Part shown: positions 15,446 to 23,639 of the stretch, one piece after another
How positions within the stretch are numbered: position 1 is the first letter of the stretch
Layout: each line of letters opens with the position of its first letter
Source of the DNA: Bryobacterales bacterium
Lineage (GTDB): Bacteria > Acidobacteriota > Terriglobia > Bryobacterales > UBA6623
Assembly: GCA_026713545.1 (NCBI GenBank)
Contig: JAPOOG010000113.1
Coordinates: 1 to 36,620, forward strand
Direction: 5' to 3'
Length of the DNA: 36,620 nucleotides
Notes under the pieces: generated by a model
Database searches by the model: none
The model's input: only the letters and a program-made list of their open reading frames with translations
What the model was told of the DNA's origin: nothing
Translations under genes and position numbers: made by a program

Positions 15446-16024
15446 ATGCGTTTGTTTGCGGCGATCGAGCTGGACGAAGGATGCCGGCAAGCTCTGCGGG
15501 AGGCCATGGATGCTTTGCCGCTCGGACTGCCCATGCGGTGGGTGAGGCAGGAGAACCAGCACCTGACTCTGAAGTTCATCGGCGAGTGGCCCGAGAGGCG
15601 TTGCGATGAAGTGGTCGAGGCGCTTCGCCGGGTGAGGTCCGGTCCGATTCGCTTCACCGTCACCGGATTGGGGGTCTTGCCGAATATGCGCTCCCCTCGG
15701 GTCTTCCTGGCCGGCCTGCGGCACGACGACGACTTGCCGCGACTCGCCGCGAAGGTCAACGAGGCGTTGGCGCCGTTGGGGATCGAACGGGAGCGGCGGG
15801 CTTACCGGCCGCACGTGACCCTGGGCCGGGTGAAAGGCAGAACCCGGCCCGCGGAGTTGCAGCGGGCCATCGACGAGCACGGCCGCGAATTCGGCTTGCA
15901 GATCGTGGATCGCTTCGTGCTCTTCGCGAGTGAGTTGCGGCCGAGCGGGGCGGTGTACCGCAAGATCGAGGAGTTCCCGCTCACCGGCAGCGGCCTGCTG
16001 GACCAAGGCAGCCTTATCCGCTGA
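15446..16024 (+). CDS. thpR: RNA 2',3'-cyclic phosphodiesterase (2H family)
   Basis: 192 residues with the start MRLFAAIELD typical of the family. The two catalytic HxTx motifs are His39-Leu-Thr41 (HLTLKFIG) and His123-Val-Thr125 (HVTLGRVK). Members hydrolyse 2',3'-cyclic phosphates on RNA ends and were first described as 2'-5' RNA ligases. Cytosolic. Its 3' end overlaps pyrF (opposite strand) by 11 nt. Translation start may be affected by the hairpin that ends three bases upstream. Confidence 0.95.
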   Translation: MRLFAAIELDEGCRQALREAMDALPLGLPMRWVRQENQHLTLKFIGEWPERRCDEVVEALRRVRSGPIRFTVTGLGVLPNMRSPRVFLAGLRHDDDLPRLAAKVNEALAPLGIERERRAYRPHVTLGRVKGRTRPAELQRAIDEHGREFGLQIVDRFVLFASELRPSGAVYRKIEEFPLTGSGLLDQGSLIR

Positions 16025-16742
16025 AGACGTCCGCGATCGTTTGCTGGATCGCCTCCGCCGCTTCGCGGGGATCAGGCGCTTCCTTGACCGGCCGTCCGAC
16101 AACGATGTAGTCGGCGCCGTTGTGAAAAGCCTGCTCGACGTTGACCGTCCGCTTCTGATCGTCGACGTTGGCCACCGGGCGGATGCCGGGGGTAACGACC
16201 AGGAAGTTCTCGCCCAGCCCGCGCCGCAGCTCCGGCGCTTCGAGTCCCGACGAGACAACGCCGTCACAGCCGACGGCGAGGGCGCGTTTAGCGCGCGATA
16301 GAACGAGTTCCTTCGGACTGCACCGGAATCCCAGGTCGCGCAAGTCTCCCTCGTCGAGACTTGTCAGCACGGTCACAGCGAGGATCTTCACGTCGCCTTT
16401 CGCGGAACATGCCGCTTTCAGGATGTTCTCGTTACCGTGCACGGTCGTGAAGGAAATCCCGCGTCCGTCGAGGCGCGCGACGGCTCGTTGAACCGTCTGG
16501 GGAACGTCAAAGAACTTGAGGTCGACGAAGACCTTCTTGTCTTGAGCGATCAGGTCGTCGACCAACTCGAAGTAACCGCCGGTCATGGAGAGTTCCAGGC
16601 CCAGCTTGTAGAAGCGGACAGCATCGCCGAGGCGCCTGACGAGCCGGCGGGCCTCGCCGGTCGTCGGGACGTCCAGGGCGAAAATCAGCCGCTCGGACGG
16701 AGCGATGTCCTTCGAGGAGAGCAGACTGGGGAGTGACGACAT
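16014..16742 (-). CDS. pyrF: orotidine 5'-phosphate decarboxylase
   Basis: 242 residues, the expected length for the bacterial type. It catalyses OMP to UMP, the last step of de novo pyrimidine synthesis. The catalytic array D74-L-K76-F-F-D79 (VDLKFFDVPQTV) is intact, as are the N-terminal FALDVPT strand and the phosphate-binding VTPGIRP and ADYIVVGRPV segments. It follows the aldo/keto reductase by 52 nt on the same strand and may be the last gene of that leftward run. Confidence 0.96.
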   Translation of the reverse strand: MSSLPSLLSSKDIAPSERLIFALDVPTTGEARRLVRRLGDAVRFYKLGLELSMTGGYFELVDDLIAQDKKVFVDLKFFDVPQTVQRAVARLDGRGISFTTVHGNENILKAACSAKGDVKILAVTVLTSLDEGDLRDLGFRCSPKELVLSRAKRALAVGCDGVVSSGLEAPELRRGLGENFLVVTPGIRPVANVDDQKRTVNVEQAFHNGADYIVVGRPVKEAPDPREAAEAIQQTIADVFSG

Positions 16743-16794
16743 CTAAGCGGCGGACGCTGCGCCGGAGACCAGCGTGACCTGTCGCACCCGAGAC

Positions 16795-17682
16795 TTAGCT
16801 CGGCCAGCCGCGCTGCGAGGCTTGCGGGATGCGGCGAACCAGATCGCCAAGCTCCTGGATGCTCTCGGCGCCGATCGTAAAGGTATCGATGAAGTCCATC
16901 GCGAGCGCGTGGGAGAGCATCTCGTCGACCCGACGGCGCATCTTGCCAGCGCCCAGAATCTTCATGCCGATGATGCCCTTGCCTTTACTCTTCATATCGC
17001 GCAGGACGTCTTTGACGGTGGCAGGGTCAGCATCCATCGCGACGCCCATCGGGTTGATGCGGGCGAGGTCAACGTGCACCCATGGTGTCTTCGCGGCGGT
17101 CTTCAAGGCCGACAGAGAGTGGCAGGAGACCCCGTGCGTCTTGACCACACCCTTCTCGCGCATCTCGGAGAGGTACTCCATGGCGCCTTTGCGTTGCGTG
17201 GGCCAATCGACTTCGCGCATGGCGTGCAACAGGACGATGTCGATGTAGTCCGTATCGAGTTCTTTTTTGTAGCGGTCGAGGTCGCGCCGCATCTCTTCGT
17301 AGGTCTTGGCGTGGGTCTTGGTCATGATCGCGACCTTATCGCGCGGGATGTGCTTGAGCGCGCCCTTCAGGTGCGGATGGCTTCCGTACTGATCCGCCGA
17401 ATCCCAAAACGTAACGCCGTTGTCGTAGCCGAACCAAACCAAATCGACCATGCCCTTGACGCCGAGCTGGCGCGTCTGATTCGAAGACCCGCCGAAACCG
17501 CTCGTGCCGGTGCCCATCGCCAGACGGGAGAGCTTGACCTTGTCGGGCCCCAACTCGACCACGTCGTTGGCGTACCTGCGAGGGAGTGCGGCGGCGTGCG
17601 CGCGGTTTCGATCCAAGCCGGTCGCAAGCGCCGCGCCGACGGCGAGTCCGTGGCGGAAAAAATGGCGTCTCTCGATGGACAT
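16795..17682 (-). CDS. exported aldo/keto reductase
   Basis: 295 residues from the ATG at 17682, which has a strong GGGAGGAA ribosome binding site; an ATG five codons upstream lacks one. The N-terminus is a Tat-like signal (RRHFFRHGLAVGAALATG, cleavage near AHA). The AKR catalytic tetrad is present: Asp and Tyr in FWDSADQYGSH, Lys in IMTKTH and His in DIVLLHAM. Such reductases use NAD(P)H to reduce carbonyls; Tat export implies the protein folds with its cofactor before crossing the membrane. It sits below the Gfo/Idh/MocA pair in a leftward gene run, suggesting sugar or ketone redox chemistry. Confidence 0.9.
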   Translation of the reverse strand: MSIERRHFFRHGLAVGAALATGLDRNRAHAAALPRRYANDVVELGPDKVKLSRLAMGTGTSGFGGSSNQTRQLGVKGMVDLVWFGYDNGVTFWDSADQYGSHPHLKGALKHIPRDKVAIMTKTHAKTYEEMRRDLDRYKKELDTDYIDIVLLHAMREVDWPTQRKGAMEYLSEMREKGVVKTHGVSCHSLSALKTAAKTPWVHVDLARINPMGVAMDADPATVKDVLRDMKSKGKGIIGMKILGAGKMRRRVDEMLSHALAMDFIDTFTIGAESIQELGDLVRRIPQASQRGWPS

Positions 17683-17828
17683 GTTCGTTCCTCCCAAATG
17701 GGTATACGGGTCGAGTTGCTGTCAGGTTATCACACCGCTCTGATCTGCGATACCGGCTCAGGGCGCACATACGTCAAGCAGTCGCCCGGCGCTCTTGGCG
17801 GGACGGCAGGGAGCCGTTCCGACAGCGG

Positions 17829-18980
17829 CTAGCGCGGCAGAGGCAGCGGCACCACCTGCCCTGTCGCAGCGGACCGGTAGGCGGCCAGCATCGCCTCGGA
17901 TGCCTGCGCGGCATCGTCCAGGGTGACTTCCGGCTCTTTGTCCTGTTCGAGGCAATCGAGGAAGAGAGCCTGATCCGATCGCCCGGGCGCGGTCGGCGGC
18001 TCATGCCAAAAGGGCTTGGGTTGAGCGTTCCCACGCTCCATGGTGCTGGACCAGAAGCCCATGGGATCGATGGGGTCCTTCGCCGGCGGCGCCCACTTTC
18101 TGTCGGACGAGATTTCGAAGCGCGGGCTGTGCGCGTCAAGAAGGAAGCTGCGATTGCTACCGATGATGCGCGTGAAGTTCGGGCCGGAACTGCGGTGACT
18201 GTGCCAACCGATGCGGCCGGCGATCAGCGACGCCGTGACGCCGTTGTCGAGCGTGAGAGCAAGCGTGCCGAAGTCCTCGACATCGCGTTTGTAGTGCTCC
18301 TCGAAAAAGTAGTTGGCGCTCGTGGCGTAGACGCTGCGAAAGCGGGGTCCGCCGAGGAGCCAGCGGATCAAGGTGAGCGAATAGACCGCGGTCGTCCAGA
18401 TCTCACGCTTGGCGTCCGGGAACGTGAACCGCCTGGGCGGATCGTGCTCGCGCCGAGGCGCGCCAAGCGGAGCGCCGCCGGTAAAACCCTTCGCGAACAT
18501 GAGGTCACACTGGATCGACTTGATCTCGCCCAAAGCGCCGGAATCGACGATTCCTTTCAGCCGCCTCGCGTACGGCGCGCCGACCTGAGTGAACATCTGC
18601 CCGCGCAAGCCACGCCGTCTGGCTGTTGCCACGAGTTTGTCGGCCTCCGCCATGTTCGTCACCATGGGCTTGTCGACGTAGAGATGCTTGCCGGCTTCCG
18701 CGCAGAGTTGAGAGACGCGGGTGCGCCGCTCGAACTCCGAGCAGACGGAGACGAGGTGCACGTCGGACCGCGCGAGCGCCTCGCGGATATCCGGCAGGAA
18801 GGGTATGCCGAACTGATCGGCCAACTCGCGGTTCAGCCGGTCGCGGCGTTCGTCGACATCGGATTCATCGGTAAGGCCGACGACTGTTGCTCGCGGGTCG
18901 GCGAGGAACCCCGCTCCATAGTTCTCCTGGTGGGTCATCCCGCCTGTTACCAGCAGGACGCCGAACGGAGGGCTAGCCAC
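17829..18980 (-). CDS. Gfo/Idh/MocA family oxidoreductase
   Basis: 383 residues from a GTG at 18980 that overlaps the upstream stop by eight bases. The N-terminal half has the Rossmann layout, the EKP-equivalent VDKPMVTN (catalytic Lys) and a C-terminal alpha/beta domain. The first glycine loop is unusual (VTGGMTHQENYGAGF instead of GxGxxG), so nucleotide binding may be altered. The substrate is probably a sugar or cyclitol. No signal peptide is visible, unlike many relatives. It is translationally coupled to the gene at 18973-19455. Confidence 0.88.
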   Translation of the reverse strand: MASPPFGVLLVTGGMTHQENYGAGFLADPRATVVGLTDESDVDERRDRLNRELADQFGIPFLPDIREALARSDVHLVSVCSEFERRTRVSQLCAEAGKHLYVDKPMVTNMAEADKLVATARRRGLRGQMFTQVGAPYARRLKGIVDSGALGEIKSIQCDLMFAKGFTGGAPLGAPRREHDPPRRFTFPDAKREIWTTAVYSLTLIRWLLGGPRFRSVYATSANYFFEEHYKRDVEDFGTLALTLDNGVTASLIAGRIGWHSHRSSGPNFTRIIGSNRSFLLDAHSPRFEISSDRKWAPPAKDPIDPMGFWSSTMERGNAQPKPFWHEPPTAPGRSDQALFLDCLEQDKEPEVTLDDAAQASEAMLAAYRSAATGQVVPLPLPR

Positions 18981-19455
18981 CGTTGTGCACCCTCCCTTCC
19001 ACGGGCGCGCCGGACCGGAGCGAATCAGCTATCGCCCGGCTCAGAGCGGCGCTGCCCGCACCGGCGGGCGGCGTTCGATCGACCGTGCGGAAATCCGCAC
19101 CCGGCGCATCGGCGAACTCCATCGTGCCACGGTTGCCGATCAGCAAGAGACGCACGGAGGGCCGCTCACCGGCGGCGGCGCTCAGGGACTCGGCGACGAT
19201 CAGAGCGGTCTGTCCGCCAGGATACGTCGCGGTGACCGAAACGTAGCCCTGGCCGGCTCCGCCGAGAGCATAGACCTTGGGCAATCCCGCACCGAACCAG
19301 GCGCCGGCTACAGCCGCCATCGCCCCGGCAGTCGGAACCAGGTGCCCGTGGTCTTCGCTCAGCTCCAGGTAGGCGCGAAGGGCGACAGGCTCTCCGACCG
19401 GCTGCTCTTCGAGCTTGTCCGTCAGTGAGTTCTCAAGCCACTCGAGGTATGACAA
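18973..19455 (-). CDS. protein resembling the C-terminal half of a Gfo/Idh/MocA oxidoreductase
   Basis: 160 residues from a TTG at 19455 (an in-frame stop lies just upstream and no better start is visible). The sequence runs like the second domain of these oxidoreductases (YLEWLENSLTDKLEEQP, then YVSVTATYPGGQTALIVAESL, then LLLIGNRGTMEFADAPG and a DSLRSGAPVEG tail), but the NAD-binding domain is missing. It could be a natural stand-alone partner of the downstream oxidoreductase or the remnant of a duplicated gene. It begins 21 nt after the M28 stop. Confidence 0.65.
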   Translation of the reverse strand: MSYLEWLENSLTDKLEEQPVGEPVALRAYLELSEDHGHLVPTAGAMAAVAGAWFGAGLPKVYALGGAGQGYVSVTATYPGGQTALIVAESLSAAAGERPSVRLLLIGNRGTMEFADAPGADFRTVDRTPPAGAGSAALSRAIADSLRSGAPVEGRVHNGG

Positions 19456-19476
19456 GGCGTCTCAATTATAGACTTC

Positions 19477-21186
19477 TCAGCGTTCCCATGACCGGAGCCG
19501 CGCCGGCAGGAACTCGTCCCCTTCGTTCCAGGTGGGCAAGTCGGGGGCATTGGCGGCGCGAAGGCCGAGTTCGAAGCCGAACCGGGCGAGTTGTTCGAGG
19601 CCCGAGAAATCCCATGCCGGATCGAACTCGTCGGAGGGCTGATGGTAGCGGTTCGCGGTGTAATCCTCCTGCGCTTCGACGCCCCAACCTTCCGGTCGAT
19701 CGACGTAGTCGACGCCCAGCTTCACCGAGAAAGCCGGCACGCCCACCTTCGCCAGGCTGAAGTGATCCGAACGATAGTAATAGCCCTGTTCGGGGTGAGC
19801 TTCGGGACGGATCAACAGTCGCGATTCCTCGGCGAGGGCTTCGACGACCGGCCGCAGGGTCGTCCGCTCGAAACCGGGAAGGGTGATATCGCGCGTGCGG
19901 CCCAGCGGGGCCAAGCCATCGAAGTTGATATTCACCGCCGTGCGGCCGACCGGAATGAAAGGATGCTGCGAGTAGTATTGGGAGCCGCGCAGTCCGCCCT
20001 CCTCGGCGCCGACGGCCGCGAAGAGGATCGAGCGCTGCGGTCGAGCGGCGGACTCGCCGAAAGCACGCGCCAATTCGAGGAGCAGCGAGACGCCCGTCGC
20101 GTTGTCGACCGCACCGTTGTAGATATTGTCGCCGTCTACCGGGATGCCGACGCCGAGGTGGTCCCAGTGGGCCGTATAGAGAACGGCTTCGTCTCGTTTT
20201 TGAGCGTTGCCGCCAGCGATCACCGCGACGACGTTGCGCGTGCGGATGGGAGTGACGGAACTGGGAATGCGGGCCCGGATGCGGATTGACAACGGCAGCG
20301 GCTGGAAGGCGCGCGATTCCGACATGGCCAGCAACTCGTCGAGGCTCTTGCCGGTTGCGGCGAGCATCGAAGCGGCCGCATCGACATGGAGCCAGCCGGC
20401 CACGCTCAGGGCCTCTTCGTCCGGGCCGAGCTCCACGAAGGGTTCGCGGCCGCTCCAAGAGTTGCGGACGACCTGCCAGGGGTAGCCGGCGGTGGGCGTC
20501 GTGTGGATGATCAGGCACCCGGCGGCGCCCTGACGCAGCGCCTCTTCGTACTTGAAGGTCCAGCGGCCGTAGTAGGTGAGCGCCGGTCCGCCGAAGAAAG
20601 CCGGATCGTCGGATGCCGGCTCGTTCGTGAAGAGGACGACGATCTTGCCCTTGACATCGACCCCCTTGTAGTCATCCCACTCGAACTCGGGGGCGACGAT
20701 GCCGTGACCAACATAGACGGCGTCAGCGTCCACCTCCGAGAGCGCTTGCTGGCGGTGGTTCACAGCGACGAAATCGTCGAGATAGCGCAAGCGCCCGGCG
20801 CCCGCTCCCGCAGACCAGCTCAGCATGGCATCGGGCTGTGTCCGGACACCGACAAGTGGAACCGCCTGGAAGTACGTCCCGTCATCTCCCGCCGGAGCGG
20901 CCCCGGCCAAGGCAAACTGCGCCGCAATGTACTCGGTGGCGAGCTCCTCGGCACGGCCTCCGATGCCGCGTCCTTCGAGGGCGTCTCTCGACAGAAACCG
21001 GGTGTGCGCGGCGATGCGGTCGGCGCGGATCAGGCCGGCGCCAGCCGATGAAACAGCCTCTTTTCCGCCACAGCCCAGCGCCGCCAGAAGGCAAGCCAAA
21101 GCGGCGATGCCGCCGGCTCGGCCGGCCAATTTTCTCCAGGAACAGGGGGGCTCGACCATGACGAACGCGAGAATATCGGAGTGCAT
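19477..21186 (-). CDS. M28 family zinc peptidase, lipoprotein
   Basis: 569 residues. The ATG at 21186 has AAGGAG 11 bases upstream; a later in-frame ATG at 21159 is an alternative. The signal ends in a lipobox (LAALGC). A PA-like insert occupies about 130-290 (VYVGHGIVAPEFEWDDYKGVDVKGKIVVL). The catalytic core shows the co-catalytic zinc set: His and Asp in TAHWDHLG, Asp in GAVDNATG, Glu-Glu in AAVGAEEGGLRGS, Asp in NINFDG and His in ANRYHQPSDE. Members are aminopeptidases or carboxypeptidases; this one should act outside the cytoplasmic membrane. First gene of a leftward run (M28, Gfo/Idh pair, aldo/keto reductase). Confidence 0.92.
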   Translation of the reverse strand: MHSDILAFVMVEPPCSWRKLAGRAGGIAALACLLAALGCGGKEAVSSAGAGLIRADRIAAHTRFLSRDALEGRGIGGRAEELATEYIAAQFALAGAAPAGDDGTYFQAVPLVGVRTQPDAMLSWSAGAGAGRLRYLDDFVAVNHRQQALSEVDADAVYVGHGIVAPEFEWDDYKGVDVKGKIVVLFTNEPASDDPAFFGGPALTYYGRWTFKYEEALRQGAAGCLIIHTTPTAGYPWQVVRNSWSGREPFVELGPDEEALSVAGWLHVDAAASMLAATGKSLDELLAMSESRAFQPLPLSIRIRARIPSSVTPIRTRNVVAVIAGGNAQKRDEAVLYTAHWDHLGVGIPVDGDNIYNGAVDNATGVSLLLELARAFGESAARPQRSILFAAVGAEEGGLRGSQYYSQHPFIPVGRTAVNINFDGLAPLGRTRDITLPGFERTTLRPVVEALAEESRLLIRPEAHPEQGYYYRSDHFSLAKVGVPAFSVKLGVDYVDRPEGWGVEAQEDYTANRYHQPSDEFDPAWDFSGLEQLARFGFELGLRAANAPDLPTWNEGDEFLPARLRSWER

Positions 21187-21394
21187 TCTTTTTCTATCTC
21201 CTTGTAATTCAATATTCTACGTTCTTCGAGGGGGTCCTGCTCCGGTGGTTGCCCCTTATACCGCACCCGAAGTACTACAGCCACGCTAACGCAACCCGCG
21301 ACTCTCATCCCATGATGAACGTTTCAACGCCGACGGAACGACCGAGGCAAGTGTTATGATTGGGGCGGCTCTTTGTTGACTCCGGGAGGAAACC

Positions 21395-22360
21395 ATGAAA
21401 CGACGCAGCTTCTTCGGCAGTGCTGTTGCGGGGTTGAGCATCGCGGCGGGCAGTGCCCGGGCGAGCCGCCTGAAAGCCGGTGACGTGCCGAAACGGACGT
21501 TCGGCAAGACCGGCGAGAAACTCACGCTCGTTGGACAAGCCGGTGGACGTTTTCCGCTGTGCACGTTCGATCAGGCCAAGGCCATCACGCGCCGCTCCTA
21601 TGAACTCGGGCTCAACTACTTCGACAACGCGCACAGTTACTGGAACGGCCGCTCCGAGGTGGTCTACGGCGAAGCGCTCGCGGATGTCCGCAAGGAGATC
21701 TTCCTGACCACGAAGAGCGTGAAGCGAACCCGTAAGGAAGCCGAGGAAGAACTGCACAAGTCGCTGAAGCGACTCAAGACCGACTACCTCGATCTGTGGC
21801 AGATTCACTCCGTCAAGTCCGACGAGGACCTCAAAGCCATCTTCGCTCCCGGCGGCGCGATCGAGGCTTTCGAGGCAGCAAAGAAAGCGGGCAAATGCCG
21901 CTACATCGGTTTTACCGGGCATCACGATCCGGAAGCCCATCTCGAGATGCTGCGGCTCTACAAGGACTTCGACACGATCCTGATGCCGCTCAATCCAGCC
22001 GATCCGTCGTATCTGAGCTTCGAACAGAAAGTGCTGACGGAAGCCCAAAAGCAGAACCTGGGCATCCAGGGCATGAAGAGCACGGCCAACTCGAAGCTGC
22101 TCCAGTCGTTCGGGGTCGGGCAATGCATCAACTACGTGCTGAGCCTTCCGATCCATTGCCTCGCGGTCGGATGCACGACGATCGGTCAGATCGAAGACGA
22201 TGTCCGGATCGCGCAGAAGTTCTCGCAGTACAACAAGGATGAGATGGCCGAGCTGCGCGAGAGAGCAGCCGAGCTTGCCGGCCCCGACCTGGAAGACTGG
22301 AAGCGCGACACGCGCACGGCGCTCGAAGGACGGCGCAGACACGAGTATCAAGGCAGTTAG
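21395..22360 (+). CDS. exported aldo/keto reductase (second, distinct copy)
   Basis: 321 residues. The ATG at 21395 is preceded by GGGAGGAA. The N-terminus is a Tat signal (KRRSFFGSAVAGLSIAAGSARA). Catalytic tetrad: Asp and Tyr in YFDNAHSYW, Lys in TTKSVK and His in QIHSVK. GFTGHHDPE and the C-terminal VGCTTIGQIEDDV region are typical of the oxidoreductases found beside sugar genes in Acidobacteriota and Planctomycetota. It is only distantly similar to the reductase at 16795-17682. It converges on the sialidase gene with an 8-nt gap. Confidence 0.9.
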   Translation: MKRRSFFGSAVAGLSIAAGSARASRLKAGDVPKRTFGKTGEKLTLVGQAGGRFPLCTFDQAKAITRRSYELGLNYFDNAHSYWNGRSEVVYGEALADVRKEIFLTTKSVKRTRKEAEEELHKSLKRLKTDYLDLWQIHSVKSDEDLKAIFAPGGAIEAFEAAKKAGKCRYIGFTGHHDPEAHLEMLRLYKDFDTILMPLNPADPSYLSFEQKVLTEAQKQNLGIQGMKSTANSKLLQSFGVGQCINYVLSLPIHCLAVGCTTIGQIEDDVRIAQKFSQYNKDEMAELRERAAELAGPDLEDWKRDTRTALEGRRRHEYQGS

Positions 22361-22368
22361 CCTGCCTG

Positions 22369-23424
22369 CTAGTCAGTCAACGTCCAGCGGACCACTCCCA
22401 TGTGGTAGCGGCGGTGTTGGGGAATGCCGTTGCTGTAGTAAGCCGTAACGAGGCTGCCGTCCGGAAGCTGGACCGTGGACGGATAGCCGCCGTCGGTGGT
22501 GCCTTCAAGGTTGACGACGCGCGTCGGAGCTTTCCAGGTCTTCCCTTCGTCCTCGCTGATGCGCATCCCCACTCCCTGGTGGCCTTTCTCGCGGATGCCG
22601 TAGGTCAGCAGGATGCGGCCGTCATCGAGTTGAAGCAGGTGGGCCGGATGATGGCTGGGCAGCGTGAGGGGCCCGGCATTCTTCCAGGTCTTCCCTTCAT
22701 TGCTCGATTCAAAAAGCTCGAGGTGCCCGTCTCGATAGGTCCGCACCGCCGCCAACCAGCGATCGGGGCGAATCCTCAGGACGGACGTCTCGTTGTAATC
22801 ATCGCGTGCGAGAACTACGCCGTCTCCCCAGGTCCGACCGTCGTCCTTGCTGAAAAGGAGGTAGGCACTACCCTTGCTTACCTGCGGGCGCTTGCCGGAC
22901 GACAAGTCGCGGTCTTCCTGATAGAAGGGCGCCGCCAACATGCCGCCTTCCATCAAGACGATGTCACCGAAGGGAATGAGGTAAGAAAGCCCGCCGGGGA
23001 GCTCGACATCGAACGAGCGCTGCCAGGTTCGGCCGCCGTCGGAAGAACGATTCACCATCACCGGCAGGATCTTCCCGCGGAAACCGGCCCCACCCCAGCC
23101 GGATGCGAGCACGATCAAATCCCCGTCGTGAGCGCGGCCGGCCGCGACGTTCATGCGGTTCGTTCCCGGATCGTGCGTAGTAGCGGTACCGCGAAGCTCC
23201 CAGAGCTTGCCTCCATCCGAACTCGCCCATACCTCCACGTCGCCCTCGGCGAGCCCGTGACTTGGGTGGTTGAAGATCGCGGCCGCCAAGTCCCCATTCG
23301 GCAACACCGTCAGGTTGGGCCAGGCGCAGACGTTGTCCACGGCGACATAGCGCTCGGAAGCAGTGAGGCCGGCGGCTAACGCGACCAGCAGTATCACAAC
23401 CGCGGGTAAGCCTATTCGTTGCAT
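22369..23424 (-). CDS. BNR/Asp-box sialidase-like exported protein
   Basis: 351 residues with a Sec signal (VVILLVALAAGLTA). Asp-box motifs recur around the propeller: SSDGGKLWE, SSDGGRTWQ, SKDDGRTWG, SNEGKTWKN and SEDEGKTWK. FNHPSHG and the Arg/Glu residues of the mid-section resemble the GH33-like 'sialidase family' proteins of environmental bacteria, which need not act on sialic acid. Probably a periplasmic or secreted glycosidase or binding protein. A family A element (23433-23639) begins nine bases upstream of its ATG, and no normal ribosome binding site is visible. Confidence 0.85.
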   Translation of the reverse strand: MQRIGLPAVVILLVALAAGLTASERYVAVDNVCAWPNLTVLPNGDLAAAIFNHPSHGLAEGDVEVWASSDGGKLWELRGTATTHDPGTNRMNVAAGRAHDGDLIVLASGWGGAGFRGKILPVMVNRSSDGGRTWQRSFDVELPGGLSYLIPFGDIVLMEGGMLAAPFYQEDRDLSSGKRPQVSKGSAYLLFSKDDGRTWGDGVVLARDDYNETSVLRIRPDRWLAAVRTYRDGHLELFESSNEGKTWKNAGPLTLPSHHPAHLLQLDDGRILLTYGIREKGHQGVGMRISEDEGKTWKAPTRVVNLEGTTDGGYPSTVQLPDGSLVTAYYSNGIPQHRRYHMGVVRWTLTD

Positions 23425-23432
23425 GAAGGGAA

Positions 23433-23639
23433 GCTTGACCTGCCTTTCTCAGCACACGACGCTCGAAGACGCGATACGACCTCCATGACTTCGCGTTTCC
23501 TTCGCAACGCTTGCTTGCCGTGCTCGACGTACTGTCAAGTACGCCTGCGCGCGCCTTTTGCCTCCGCCCGGCTCGCGCCTCGTCCTGACGGCCCTCTCAC
23601 GCACTTCACCTCGCCTCGTGGTGAGAGAGGCAGCTTAAC
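23433..23639. mobile_element. family A palindromic element, diverged copy (207 bp)
   Basis: Same layout as 15154-15340. The left end is GCTTGACCTGCCTTTCTCAG, and the right end, reversed, GTTAAGCTGCCTCTCTCACC; the pair is imperfect. The core hairpin is CGTACT-N4-AGTACG (23528-23543), and the CTTGCTTGCCGTGCTCGACG and CTCGTCCTGACGG blocks are shared. It fills the whole gap between the sialidase and hydrolase genes and its right end supplies the hydrolase stop codon (TAA on the minus strand, 23635-23637). Confidence 0.7.

Noticed and set aside
15404..16267. 287-residue frame opposite thpR and pyrF
   Set aside because: Shadow of two strongly supported genes with intact catalytic motifs.
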